Assembly: GCA_902800965.1 (NCBI GenBank) | Contig: CADCGK010000009.1 | Coordinates: forward strand, 48,880-112,879 | From: an uncultured Bacteroidia bacterium | GTDB lineage: Bacteria > Bacteroidota > Bacteroidia > Bacteroidales > F082 | Reading direction: 5' to 3' | DNA: 64,000 nucleotides | Shown: positions 26,276 through 34,759 of the stretch, in pieces | Layout: every line of letters starts with the position of its first letter | Position numbering within the stretch: position 1 is the stretch's first letter | Made by a program: the position numbers and the translations under genes | The notes under the pieces: generated by a model | Told to the model about the DNA's origin: nothing | The model's database searches: none | Seen by the model: the letters and a program-made list of their open reading frames with translations, nothing else

Positions 26276-27802
26276 CTAACGCTTTATAAGTCTATTCAAC
26301 AAGTCATTCACTGATAACGAGACTTTCAACTTGTATATCGCTGTCAAGCCCAAAATGAGTAGCAGTACCGACTTCAAAGCACCGTCGATGAGCAATCCGT
26401 AGATAGGTTTGGCAAACAAACCGGCAAACCAATGTGAAAGTAACATCGTCCAGGCCCAATTGAGAGCAAACATGACAAGAATGACCACCAAAACCAGCAT
26501 CATCTTTCCCGAAAACGGCTGCACGCCAATCTTCCACTTGATATAAGCAAGTAACAACAAGAAATAGACCAGATAGGACAACACATACGCCAGCGCTCCA
26601 CCATTAATATCCCACTTCGGCACCAGCCATTCATTCAGTCCGATGGACATACCAGCCAACATAATAGTGAATACCAGTGAATAGTAATAGTATTTCGAAT
26701 AGCTAAGCACGGTGGTTGTCACTGCCAATGTGGAATAGACAAGGCGCCCCAATGAAAGCATTAAAACTGCCCATTTGCCCATACGGTATATGTCACCGTT
26801 GGGAAGCAGTTCGAACAACAAGTCGATATTAATCCAGACCAACATAAACACAAAGGAACCGGCGATGAACTGATGAAGCGCCACATTCTTGCACAAGCCA
26901 TCTGCCCGCTCAACATCCTGTTTAGCCATGGCATCGGAGATGTGCGGCCTTGAAATGGCACCCAGCGAACGGTACGGCATCTCAACAAGTGCCGCAATGT
27001 TGGTGGCAATAGTAAACACGCCTGCCAAATGAAATCCCGTCTTGCCCGCCACAAAAAACTTGCTCAGCATGGGGATGACATTACCTGCCAACGCAGCCGT
27101 TATCATAAATAAGGTGTAAAACAGGAAGTCCCTTCTCAGCTGCGGTTTGATATACTTCCATTCGATCTTGAACGACACCCGTTTCAATGACAACAGATAT
27201 ACAACATTGATCAAAGTCGCCAATCCGTAAAAGACGCAGAAGCCAATGATAACACCGTCAAAATCAATTACTTTATAATAATAAAGAAGATAAACCGCCA
27301 GTGTAGCCACTCTCAATCCAACCTCCCGAACAAATTTAGGCAGTACAATACGCAAAAGGAGATTGCTGTTGGTCTCAAAAACTGATATATACAGCATAAA
27401 GAAAGCCAACGGAATGACAAAGTTGACGTATTTGGAGAACAGTTCAGCTCCAACACCCGAGTCCTTGGTAAAGAAAGACACGATCGGGGTCTTCAGGACA
27501 AAAAAGGCCAGTAGGAAAAACGCAAAACCAATAAAAGGAACCAACAATGTCCAACCAAAAAAGCCATGATCCCGATGTTCTTCATCCTTAAAGAACGGGT
27601 AATAGCGCATGGCTGACGAGTTTGTACCCAGCTGCGCCAATCCTCCAAATAGCAAAGAGCATTGAAGCAAGATGTCAATCAGACCAATCTGCTCTGGCTG
27701 AAGGGCTTTTGTCTGAATAAAGAAGGTTGTGACAATACCAACCGCTACCCCGATATAGGTGGCAATGGTACCCTTGATGCTTTGGCGTGCTACAATACCC
27801 AT
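26276..27802 (-). CDS. Polysaccharide flippase (Wzx/MATE-like, MOP superfamily)
   Basis: The product (508 aa) has about 14 transmembrane helices spread over its full length, starting MGIVARQSIKGTIATYIGVA, which is characteristic of the polysaccharide transport/MOP family. Such proteins flip lipid-linked oligosaccharides to the periplasmic face of the inner membrane. It lies six bases downstream of the YihY-family gene on the same strand and converges on the glycosyltransferase genes. It probably exports the product of the surrounding glycan genes, an inference from position. No Wzy-type polymerase is recognised nearby. Confidence 0.9.
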   Translation of the reverse strand: MGIVARQSIKGTIATYIGVAVGIVTTFFIQTKALQPEQIGLIDILLQCSLLFGGLAQLGTNSSAMRYYPFFKDEEHRDHGFFGWTLLVPFIGFAFFLLAFFVLKTPIVSFFTKDSGVGAELFSKYVNFVIPLAFFMLYISVFETNSNLLLRIVLPKFVREVGLRVATLAVYLLYYYKVIDFDGVIIGFCVFYGLATLINVVYLLSLKRVSFKIEWKYIKPQLRRDFLFYTLFMITAALAGNVIPMLSKFFVAGKTGFHLAGVFTIATNIAALVEMPYRSLGAISRPHISDAMAKQDVERADGLCKNVALHQFIAGSFVFMLVWINIDLLFELLPNGDIYRMGKWAVLMLSLGRLVYSTLAVTTTVLSYSKYYYYSLVFTIMLAGMSIGLNEWLVPKWDINGGALAYVLSYLVYFLLLLAYIKWKIGVQPFSGKMMLVLVVILVMFALNWAWTMLLSHWFAGLFAKPIYGLLIDGALKSVLLLILGLTAIYKLKVSLSVNDLLNRLIKR

Positions 27803-27808
27803 GATCGA

Positions 27809-29041
27809 TCAGCTTTCTTCGCCCAATTCCCGTTTCACAAAATCGATATAAGCATTGATCAACAGCTCGCTGTCCTTGTTATCCTCCTCAAGTTTCTCCA
27901 CCAGCGTCTGTCTTTCCTCCATCTCCTTTTTCAGTTTTTCAATGGTATCGCCGCGTCTCGACTTTGTCCTTTCAAAAGTCTGGATCTGCTTACGAAGGGC
28001 ATCAACCACTATCTCCCTTCTACGGGTTTTGTCCTCTTCAACGCTCAGTCTTTCAGCTTCCCGACGAATACCGGAATTCAGGTCGTTGCCCGCCAAAATC
28101 AAGATGGCCACAATCCAAATCCAAAGCAACAAGATAATGAGCGTACCGATGGATCCATAAAGCGCATTGTAACGCGAGAAGTTGGAAATATAAGTGTTAA
28201 AGCCCACCGTTCCCAACACAAACAACGTGGTGGCCAAAATCGTTCCAGGACTGAAGATGACAAACTCGCGGTATCGTTTTTCTTTCCTTGTCGGACGTCT
28301 CAGCTCTTTCCTATAATGCTCCTTGAATCTGACATTGCCGAAATAGTAGAGTAATGCAAGGCCAAAGCACAAAGCAAAGATGGCAATGAGCCAACGCAAC
28401 ACATTGAAAAGGACAAACAAGAACTTTCCTCGAGCAATGATGTCATGGGTAACCAGGAAGTGTAATCCAGTGCCGCCCAAAGAAATCAGCAGGATTGACA
28501 ACACGATCAACACGCCGATGATGATGAGCATGAAAATGGCGAAGATACGCTGCAAAATCCAGTCCTTAAAGGTAAGTGTCTTGTCGTAGATATAATTGTT
28601 ATAAACATTACGGAATCCATTGAAGAAGGCCACAATCCCCCCAGAACCGAATACCAAGCACAGGACGATACTGATGGAGAGCAAGCCATCGTGCGGCTGG
28701 TTCATGATGCCGTCGATGGTTTCCGTGACATAGTCAAGGGTACCCGATGGAATAAGGAAGTCCTTGATCAGCATCATCACCCTTTCATAAAGGTGAGGTA
28801 TAGGGATATAAGGTATCAGGGTAAAGAAAAAAAGCAGCAGGGGAAAGAGTGCCACAAAAAAGTTGAATGCCACACCAGCGGCACGGTCAATGGTACGGCC
28901 TTTGGTAAACGACTTGATGAAGTCGCGAAGTACATCCAAAAGGGGCAGTTTCGTTCCTGGAAAATGAACAATTTTCAAAAAGTTGTCTTCCCTGGCATAC
29001 CAGGTTCGAAACGCATCATATTTTCTTCTAATCCATGTCAT
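27809..29041 (-). CDS. YihY/BrkB family inner-membrane protein
   Basis: About 410 aa. The core (about residues 40-300) has six helices with the family motif GRTIDRAAGVAFNFFVALFP near the first, and YNALYGSIGTLIILLLWIWI near the last. A charged C-terminal extension of about 90 residues looks coiled-coil (DTIEKLKKEMEERQTLVEKL). The family was once wrongly called ribonuclease BN; recent work links E. coli members to envelope lipid or lipoprotein-related transport, but the function is not settled. The ATG at 29041 (MTWIRRKYDAF) is preferred; a start 24 codons earlier would run through the promoter of the divergent rseC gene. Confidence 0.9.
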   Translation of the reverse strand: MTWIRRKYDAFRTWYAREDNFLKIVHFPGTKLPLLDVLRDFIKSFTKGRTIDRAAGVAFNFFVALFPLLLFFFTLIPYIPIPHLYERVMMLIKDFLIPSGTLDYVTETIDGIMNQPHDGLLSISIVLCLVFGSGGIVAFFNGFRNVYNNYIYDKTLTFKDWILQRIFAIFMLIIIGVLIVLSILLISLGGTGLHFLVTHDIIARGKFLFVLFNVLRWLIAIFALCFGLALLYYFGNVRFKEHYRKELRRPTRKEKRYREFVIFSPGTILATTLFVLGTVGFNTYISNFSRYNALYGSIGTLIILLLWIWIVAILILAGNDLNSGIRREAERLSVEEDKTRRREIVVDALRKQIQTFERTKSRRGDTIEKLKKEMEERQTLVEKLEEDNKDSELLINAYIDFVKRELGEES

Positions 29042-29045
29042 ATCA

Positions 29046-29074
29046 TTTGCAAAAATAAAAAAAATGTAACTTTG
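29046..29074 (+). promoter_or_regulatory. rseC promoter (-33 TTTG, -7 TAACTTTG)
   Basis: TAACTTTG at 29067-29074 fits the -7 consensus; TTTG at 29046-29049 lies 17 bases upstream. The start codon follows 12 bases after the -7 element. Confidence 0.7.
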
Positions 29075-29086
29075 CAATAAAAAAAG

Positions 29087-29503
29087 ATGAACAATCAAGA
29101 AACCATCTCCCATGAAGGCATCGTCACGAAGATCACCGACGATGAGTTGGAAATCAAGATAGTGTCACAAAGTGCTTGTGCCGCCTGTCACGCCAAAAGC
29201 GCCTGTGGCATGGGAGAGCAGGCAGAAAAGATCCTCACGGTGCCTCGTCCGAAAGATCAAGACTTCTCTTTGATGCAGAAAGTCAACGTGACCATGGCCA
29301 TCGGCCAAGGCAACAAAGCGGCTGTATTGGCATACCTCATTCCCATTGTCCTGCTTTTGGCTGTGCTATTCATCTGCCTTGGCGTCGGATTGAACGAAGG
29401 GCTATCTGCCCTCATCAGCATTGTCGTGTTGATTCCTTATTATACAATACTATACCTCCAACGTGATAAATTGAGGAAGCGTTTTGAGTATCGTATTGAA
29501 TAA
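29087..29503 (+). CDS. rseC: RseC/MucC family positive regulator-like protein (SoxR-reducing system)
   Basis: The protein has 138 aa. The N-terminal part has the family's Cys pattern SACAACHAKSACGMG (about 33-47), and two transmembrane helices follow (about 82-102 and 107-124). In E. coli RseC acts with the Rsx (Rnf-like) complex to keep SoxR reduced. Its position 55 bases before rnfB is common in Bacteroidales and supports a link to Rnf assembly or redox function. It is the last gene before what looks like a separate rnf promoter, so read-through and a second promoter may both serve rnf. Confidence 0.88.
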   Translation: MNNQETISHEGIVTKITDDELEIKIVSQSACAACHAKSACGMGEQAEKILTVPRPKDQDFSLMQKVNVTMAIGQGNKAAVLAYLIPIVLLLAVLFICLGVGLNEGLSALISIVVLIPYYTILYLQRDKLRKRFEYRIE

Positions 29504-29516
29504 AATCTTATTTTTG
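29483..29516 (+). promoter_or_regulatory. Probable promoter of the rnf operon
   Basis: TATTTTTG at 29509-29516 fits the -7 consensus, with TTTG at 29483-29486 as a -33 candidate 22 bases upstream, inside the end of rseC. The rnfB start is 43 bases downstream of the -7 element. Confidence 0.6.
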
Positions 29517-29558
29517 CAAGTTATAAAAATTGGAAACTAACTAAAATTTTTCTACATA

Positions 29559-30449
29559 ATGAGTAACACATTACTTATTTCATTATTGGTTCTCGGAATA
29601 CTCGGAGCCGTTTTGGCCGTAGTGCTTTACATTGTGGCCCAACGGTTCAAGGTCGAGGAGAACCCTTTGATTGACGAGGCGGAGGCCTGTCTTCCTGGCG
29701 CCAACTGCGGCGGTTGCGGCTTTGCCGGATGCCGTGCACTGGCTGAGGCTTGTGTGAAGCAAGCTGCCGAGAAAGGCAACATTGACGGCCTTGCCTGCCC
29801 TGGCACCGACATGGGTAAGGTTGCTGCTGTTTTAGGCCTCACCGCTACTGCTTTCGAACCTAAGATTGCTGTGGTGCGCTGCAACGGCAGCTGCCAGAAC
29901 TCACCTGCCAAAGTGCATTATGAAGGTGCTGAGATCTGCGCTTTCGCCAACACGTTGTATGCCGGTAAGGGCGGCTGCTCAAAAGGTTGCTTGGGCTTGG
30001 GCGACTGCGTGAAGAAGTGTAACTTCGGTGCCCTGCACATTGACAAAGAAACCGGTCTTCCTGTGGTTGACCCTGACAAGTGCGTCGGTTGCGGTGTCTG
30101 TGCCAAGACCTGCCCAAGAGGTATCATCGAGATCCGCCCAAGAGGCAAGAAGGACCGCCGCGTCTATGTCTGCTGCTCCAACACCGACAAAGGTGCTCTG
30201 GTCATCAAAAACTGCTCAGTGGGCTGCATCGGCTGCCAAAAGTGCTTGAAGGAATGCCCCTTCGAGGCTATCGAGATGAGAGGCAACCTCGCCTACATCG
30301 ACCCTGCCAAGTGCAAGGCTTGCGGCAAATGCGCCAAGGTTTGCCCACGCGGTGCCATTCACACTGTCAACTTCCCTGCACCCAAACCCCAAACGGAACA
30401 ACCAGCTGAAGCACCTAAAGTTGAACTTGAAAAACCCGTCACAGTATGA
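29559..30449 (+). CDS. rnfB: Rnf electron transport complex subunit B (iron-sulfur)
   Basis: RnfB (296 aa) passes electrons from ferredoxin into the Rnf complex, which couples ferredoxin:NAD+ oxidoreduction to ion pumping across the inner membrane. An N-terminal helix (about 5-27) is followed by a 4Fe-4S motif around C50-x2-C53-x4-C58 (CGGCGFAGC). Further clusters are CNGSCQ, then CVGCGVCAKTCPRG, CIGCQKCLKECPFEA and CKACGKCAKVCPRG. The gene leads the order B-C-D-G-E-A, which is usual for Bacteroidales. Its stop overlaps the rnfC start by four bases. Confidence 0.96.
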   Translation: MSNTLLISLLVLGILGAVLAVVLYIVAQRFKVEENPLIDEAEACLPGANCGGCGFAGCRALAEACVKQAAEKGNIDGLACPGTDMGKVAAVLGLTATAFEPKIAVVRCNGSCQNSPAKVHYEGAEICAFANTLYAGKGGCSKGCLGLGDCVKKCNFGALHIDKETGLPVVDPDKCVGCGVCAKTCPRGIIEIRPRGKKDRRVYVCCSNTDKGALVIKNCSVGCIGCQKCLKECPFEAIEMRGNLAYIDPAKCKACGKCAKVCPRGAIHTVNFPAPKPQTEQPAEAPKVELEKPVTV

Positions 30450-31801
30450 ATCCTATAAAGACTTTCCATAAGGGCGGCGTCCATCCCGAGGAAAACAAAT
30501 TCTCGGCCGACCAGCCCATACAAGACTTCCCGATGCCCAAGCAGATCATCGTCCCATTGGGACAATGTCTTGGCGCACCTGCCGAATGCATCGTCAACAA
30601 AGGTGACCGCGTACTGACTGGACAGCTTATCGGTACCGCCAAAGGCTTCATCTCTGCCAACGTCCACTCACCAGCCACCGGCACCGTAGCCAAGGTGGAT
30701 GTGGTGATGGACCATACCGGATATTACAAACCCGCAGTCTTCATCGATCGTGAGGAAAACGACGAATGGGCTCCCGGCATCATCGTCACCGATGAATTGC
30801 TCACCGACATCAAACTCGACAGCAAAGCCATCATCGACAAAGTGAAAGAATGCGGCATCGTCGGCATGGGCGGCGCCACCTTCCCCACTCACGTCAAACT
30901 GATGGTTCCAGAAGGCAAGAAAGCCGAATACGTCATCATCAACGCCGCCGAATGCGAGCCATATCTCACCTGCGACTACCGTCTCCTTCTTGAAAAGACA
31001 CAGGAATTCCTCATAGGCGTCAAGATCCTGATGAAAGCCGTTAACACCGACAAAGGTATCATTGGTATCGAGACCAACAAGATAAAAGCCATCGAGTTGC
31101 TTGACAAGACCATCAACGAACACCGCGACCTTTACGCTGGCATCGAGGTACAACCTCTGAAGACCAAATACCCGCAAGGCGGTGAAAAACAAATTATCAA
31201 AGCCATCACAGGCCGCGAAGTCCCGTCAGGCAAACTGCCTATCGAAACGGGTTGCGTCGTGGTCAACGTTGCCTCAACTTACGCTGTTTATGAGGCCGTT
31301 CAGAAGAACAAACCCTTGATTGACCGTATCGTCACCGTCACTGGCAAGTCCGTAAAAAAACCATCGAACTTCCGCTGTCGTTTCGGCGTGCCTGCCGACC
31401 TCCTCATTGAAGCTGCCGGCGGCCTCCCTGAGGACATCACCGACGTTATCAACGGCGGTCCCATGATGGGCAAATCCGTCTCCGTGACCAGCTTCCCCAC
31501 CATGAAAGGCACCTCTGGCATCCTGCTGATGACGCTCCGCGAAGCTCAAGACCGTCGTCAGACCAACTGCATCCGCTGCGGCCGTTGCGCCAAAGCATGC
31601 CCAATGGGCTTGCAGCCTTTCCTGCTACACAAAGTAGCCAAACTGAACGACTTCGACGAGACCGAGAAGAACCATATCATGGACTGCATCGAATGCGGTT
31701 CCTGTGAGTTTACCTGCCCCGCCAATATTCCTCTTCTTGATTATATCCGTTATGGTAAAGCCAAAACTGGCGCCATTATCAAAGCAAGAAGTCAGAAATA
31801 G
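30446..31801 (+). CDS. rnfC: Rnf electron transport complex subunit C (NADH/FMN/iron-sulfur)
   Basis: RnfC (451 aa) is the peripheral subunit that exchanges electrons with NAD(H). It has an N-terminal RnfC barrel-sandwich domain (from HKGGVHPEENK), a Complex1_51K-like region with GMGGATFPTHVK binding FMN and NAD, an SLBB region, and two 4Fe-4S clusters near the C-terminus (CIRCGRCAKACPMG and CIECGSCEFTCP). The length is that of the short form without the long Ala/Lys-rich tail seen in gamma-proteobacteria. Confidence 0.96.
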   Translation: MNPIKTFHKGGVHPEENKFSADQPIQDFPMPKQIIVPLGQCLGAPAECIVNKGDRVLTGQLIGTAKGFISANVHSPATGTVAKVDVVMDHTGYYKPAVFIDREENDEWAPGIIVTDELLTDIKLDSKAIIDKVKECGIVGMGGATFPTHVKLMVPEGKKAEYVIINAAECEPYLTCDYRLLLEKTQEFLIGVKILMKAVNTDKGIIGIETNKIKAIELLDKTINEHRDLYAGIEVQPLKTKYPQGGEKQIIKAITGREVPSGKLPIETGCVVVNVASTYAVYEAVQKNKPLIDRIVTVTGKSVKKPSNFRCRFGVPADLLIEAAGGLPEDITDVINGGPMMGKSVSVTSFPTMKGTSGILLMTLREAQDRRQTNCIRCGRCAKACPMGLQPFLLHKVAKLNDFDETEKNHIMDCIECGSCEFTCPANIPLLDYIRYGKAKTGAIIKARSQK

Positions 31802-31829
31802 ATAAATAAGAGATAAAAGATTAAAGTTT

Positions 31830-32816
31830 ATGAATAATTACACAATATCAGGCTCGCCACACGTACATTCGACGGAGAACACGAGGAAAATCATGTACAG
31901 AGTCATCCTCGCATTGGTTCCCGCCCTGCTTGTGGCAATTTATTATTTCGGCTGGTATGCGTTGCGGTTGACCCTTGTCACGGTGGCCACCTGCATGCTG
32001 ACCGAATGGCTCATTCAGAAATACCTTATCAAAGGCCCCTTGACCATCAACGACGGATCCGCTATCCTGACAGGTTTGCTGCTGGCTTTCAATGTGCCAG
32101 CCAACCTTCCCATCTGGATGGCCATCGTGGGTAGCGTCTTCGCCATCGGCGTTGGCAAGATGGCCTTCGGCGGCCTGGGCAAGAACCCATTCAACCCCGC
32201 ATTGGTAGGCCGTGTCTTCATGCTTGTGTCATTCCCGACAGCCATGACCACTTGGCCCCAGGTGGCGCCCATCTTCAAGGCAGGCTTTTTCACGGATGCC
32301 GTAACGGGTCCCACTCCGCTCGGCCTTTTGAAAGAATCGGGAGCCACTTCACTCGACCACATGCAATTCGTTGACATGGTACTGGGCAACCGCGGCGGCG
32401 CCTTCGGTGAAGTATGCGCCATCGCCCTGCTCATCGGTGCCATCTACCTCATCGCCCGCAAGGTGATCGACATTGCCACCCCGCTGAGCATCTTGCTTAC
32501 CGTGTTTGTGTTCACGGGCATCTTCTACCTTGTGGATCCCACCCAGTACATTGCCCCGTGGTACCATCTGGTTTATGGCGGTCTCATCCTCGGTGCCTTC
32601 TTCATGGCTACCGACATGGTGACCTCTCCCATGACCGTACGAGGCAAGATCCTGTTCGGTGTCGGCATCGGCTTGATCACCGTGGTGATACGTCTCTGGG
32701 GCGCTTACCCCGAAGGCGTGTCGTTCGCCATCCTGATCATGAACGCCTTCACGCCGCTCATCAACAAGGCCTTCAAGCCTCAAGTTTTCGGTGTCGTCAA
32801 ACCTTCTAAAAAGTAA
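31830..32816 (+). CDS. rnfD: Rnf electron transport complex subunit D
   Basis: RnfD (328 aa) is an integral membrane subunit with about nine to ten helices and belongs to the NqrB/RnfD family. A covalent FMN is attached to a Thr; the matching motif is VTGPTPLG (about residues 159-166), and the conserved GGLGKNPFNPALVGRVF loop precedes it. It forms part of the ion-translocating core with RnfA, E and G. It begins 28 bases after rnfC and ends five bases before rnfG. Confidence 0.95.
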   Translation: MNNYTISGSPHVHSTENTRKIMYRVILALVPALLVAIYYFGWYALRLTLVTVATCMLTEWLIQKYLIKGPLTINDGSAILTGLLLAFNVPANLPIWMAIVGSVFAIGVGKMAFGGLGKNPFNPALVGRVFMLVSFPTAMTTWPQVAPIFKAGFFTDAVTGPTPLGLLKESGATSLDHMQFVDMVLGNRGGAFGEVCAIALLIGAIYLIARKVIDIATPLSILLTVFVFTGIFYLVDPTQYIAPWYHLVYGGLILGAFFMATDMVTSPMTVRGKILFGVGIGLITVVIRLWGAYPEGVSFAILIMNAFTPLINKAFKPQVFGVVKPSKK

Positions 32817-32821
32817 TCGCC

Positions 32822-33427
32822 ATGGCAAAGAAAAAAGAATCAACATTGATTAATATGCTTTTGGCGCTGTTCGTCATCACAGCAGTGTCAGGCGGCGTAC
32901 TTGGACTGGTTTACGGCTTCACCAAGGATGCCATCGCCGAAGTGGACCAGAAGAAAAACGAGGCCGCCATCCAAGCCGTATTACCCTTGGAGGGTGACAT
33001 CACCTATAAAGCCGACACAATGAGCTTCACCTACGAAGGTGTCGCTTCACAATTCCCCTGCAACTTGGCCTACGATGCCAACGGCGACTTCAAAGGCGCC
33101 GCCATCAAGACCTCTGAAGGTGGTTTCGGCGGCAAGATCGACATGATGGTCGGCATCCTCGCCGACGGCACCATCAAAGGCACTTCGGTCCTCTCCCACT
33201 CGGAGACTCCTGGCCTCGGTGCCAACATGACCGGCAAGTTCAAAGACCAGTTCGTTGACAAAAATCCCGCTTCGTTCACCTTGAAAGTCAAGAAAGACGG
33301 AGGCGATGTGGATGCCATCACTGCAGCCACCATCACCTCAAGAGCCTTCTCAAAGGCTGTTGACAAGGCTTATCAAGCTTTCGAAGCCAACAAATCCCAA
33401 TTCATGAAAGGAGGAAGCCATGAGTAA
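32822..33427 (+). CDS. rnfG: Rnf electron transport complex subunit G (covalent FMN)
   Basis: RnfG (201 aa) has one N-terminal membrane helix (about 9-30) and a periplasmic FMN-binding domain. The flavinylation motif is DAITAATITSRA (about residues 164-175); FMN is linked through a phosphoester to the last Thr of the S/T-x-A-T-x-T core. The conserved HSETPGLGANM stretch is intact. It would need an ApbE-type flavin transferase, which is not in the window. Its end overlaps rnfE by eight bases. Confidence 0.95.
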   Translation: MAKKKESTLINMLLALFVITAVSGGVLGLVYGFTKDAIAEVDQKKNEAAIQAVLPLEGDITYKADTMSFTYEGVASQFPCNLAYDANGDFKGAAIKTSEGGFGGKIDMMVGILADGTIKGTSVLSHSETPGLGANMTGKFKDQFVDKNPASFTLKVKKDGGDVDAITAATITSRAFSKAVDKAYQAFEANKSQFMKGGSHE

Positions 33428-34013
33428 TAACCTGAAAACCTTTACCAAAGGCCTCATCAAAGAGAACCCGATTCTGGTGCTTTTGTTGGGTTGCTGCCCC
33501 ACTTTGGCAACGACCACCAGCGCCATCAACGGCATGTCAATGGGCCTGGCCACCACCTTTGTGCTGGTGCTTTCGAACATCTTCATCTCCTTGCTGAAGG
33601 GCTTCATCCCCGACAAGGTTCGTATCCCCTGCTTCATCGTGGTTATCGCTTCGTTCGTGACCCTGGTGCAGCTGTTGATGCAGGCCTATGTACCTGATAT
33701 CTATGAGACCCTCGGTCTGTTCATCCCCTTGATCGTGGTGAACTGCATCGTGCTGGGCCGTGCCGAAGCTTTCGCTTCGAAGAACCCCGTTTGGCCTTCC
33801 CTGCTCGATGGTCTTGGAATGGGCCTGGGCTTCACCCTCGCCTTGACCCTGTTGGGCTGCATCCGTGAGTTCCTCGGCAGCGGCTCCATCTTCGGCCTTA
33901 CCATCCTGCCCGAGACCGCCAACATTCTGGTGTTCATCCTGCCTCCAGGTGCTTTCATCTGCCTCGGCTTCGTTATTGCTATTGTCAACCAATTCAAAAA
34001 AGAAAGTCACTAA
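33420..34013 (+). CDS. rnfE: Rnf electron transport complex subunit E
   Basis: RnfE (197 aa) is one of two homologous six-helix membrane subunits of the Rnf core (NqrD/RnfE family). It starts MSNNLKTFTKGLIKENPILV and carries the conserved half-helix LLLGCCPTLATTTSA, whose Cys contributes to the intramembrane iron-sulfur site with RnfA in known structures. A second motif, GREFLGSGS-like (REFLGSGSIFG), is near residue 150. It is followed three bases later by rnfA. Confidence 0.95.
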   Translation: MSNNLKTFTKGLIKENPILVLLLGCCPTLATTTSAINGMSMGLATTFVLVLSNIFISLLKGFIPDKVRIPCFIVVIASFVTLVQLLMQAYVPDIYETLGLFIPLIVVNCIVLGRAEAFASKNPVWPSLLDGLGMGLGFTLALTLLGCIREFLGSGSIFGLTILPETANILVFILPPGAFICLGFVIAIVNQFKKESH

Positions 34014-34016
34014 GCC

Positions 34017-34619
34017 ATGAAATACCTCATCATCATCTTATCGACCATCTTGGTCAACAACGTGATCTTCTCCCAGTTCCTGGGCATCTGCCCCTTCTTG
34101 GGCACTTCTAAGAAGACCTCCACGGCATTGGGCATGGGTGCAGCCGTCATCTTCGTGTTGACCCTCGCCACCCTTGTCACCTGGCTTGTGAACCAATACA
34201 TCCTGATCCCGCTGGGCTTGGACAAGTTCATGCAGACCATCGCCTTCATCCTGATCATCGCCGCCTTGGTACAGATGGTGGAGATCATCTTGAAGAAGAT
34301 CAGCCCGTCGCTTTACACCGCCTTGGGTGTGTTCCTGCCTCTGATCACCACCAACTGCGCCGTGCTCGGCGTCTCGTTGACCGTGGTCACCAAGGAATTC
34401 AACTATGGTGGCGTTGCCCACATGCTCAGCTTGGGTGAATCCATCGTCTATGCTGTCGGTATTGCCATCGGTTTCGCTTTGGCTTTGATCATCTTCGCCG
34501 GTGTCCGTGAGCACATCGACTTGATGGAACCCCCGAAAGGCATGAAAGGCACTCCTATCGCCCTGATCACCGCTGGCATCTTGGCCTTGGCGTTCATGGG
34601 ATTTACGGGGATAGTGTAA
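34017..34619 (+). CDS. rnfA: Rnf electron transport complex subunit A
   Basis: RnfA (200 aa) is the partner of RnfE in the membrane core (NqrE/RnfA family), with six helices. The N-terminal motif NNVIFSQFLGICPFLGTSKK contains the conserved Cys; TTNCAVLGVSL is the matching motif in the second half. It is the last rnf gene and is followed by three GATAAAA repeats and a strong terminator. Confidence 0.95.
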   Translation: MKYLIIILSTILVNNVIFSQFLGICPFLGTSKKTSTALGMGAAVIFVLTLATLVTWLVNQYILIPLGLDKFMQTIAFILIIAALVQMVEIILKKISPSLYTALGVFLPLITTNCAVLGVSLTVVTKEFNYGGVAHMLSLGESIVYAVGIAIGFALALIIFAGVREHIDLMEPPKGMKGTPIALITAGILALAFMGFTGIV

Positions 34620-34644
34620 AGATAAAAGATAAAAGATAAAAGTT

Positions 34645-34683
34645 CAGGGCGGAGGCGAGTGCTTTCGCCCTGTTTTTTTTATT
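34645..34683 (+). terminator. Intrinsic terminator of the rnf operon
   Basis: CAGGGCG (34645-34651) pairs with CGCCCTG (34666-34672) and is followed by a run of T. Three GATAAAA direct repeats (from 34621) lie just before it. Confidence 0.85.
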
Positions 34684-34722
34684 TAACATTCAAAAAATCA
34701 GGCCAATATTCATTTTATTTCT

Positions 34723-34730
34723 TATATTTG
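34723..34730 (+). promoter_or_regulatory. -7 element (TATATTTG) before the T9SS cargo cluster
   Basis: TATATTTG fits the -7 consensus, 29 bases before the start at 34760. No clear -33 TTTG is seen. Confidence 0.6.
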
Positions 34731-34759
34731 CAGTTTATACAAACAAAAATAAGAAAAAG

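Noticed and set aside
29042..29113. Longer start for the YihY-family protein
   Set aside because: The extra 24 codons cover the rseC promoter and its start on the other strand; the family normally starts close to MTWIRRK.
31801..31829. Possible promoter between rnfC and rnfD
   Set aside because: Only 28 bases with no TAnnTTTG match; the genes are better explained as one operon.
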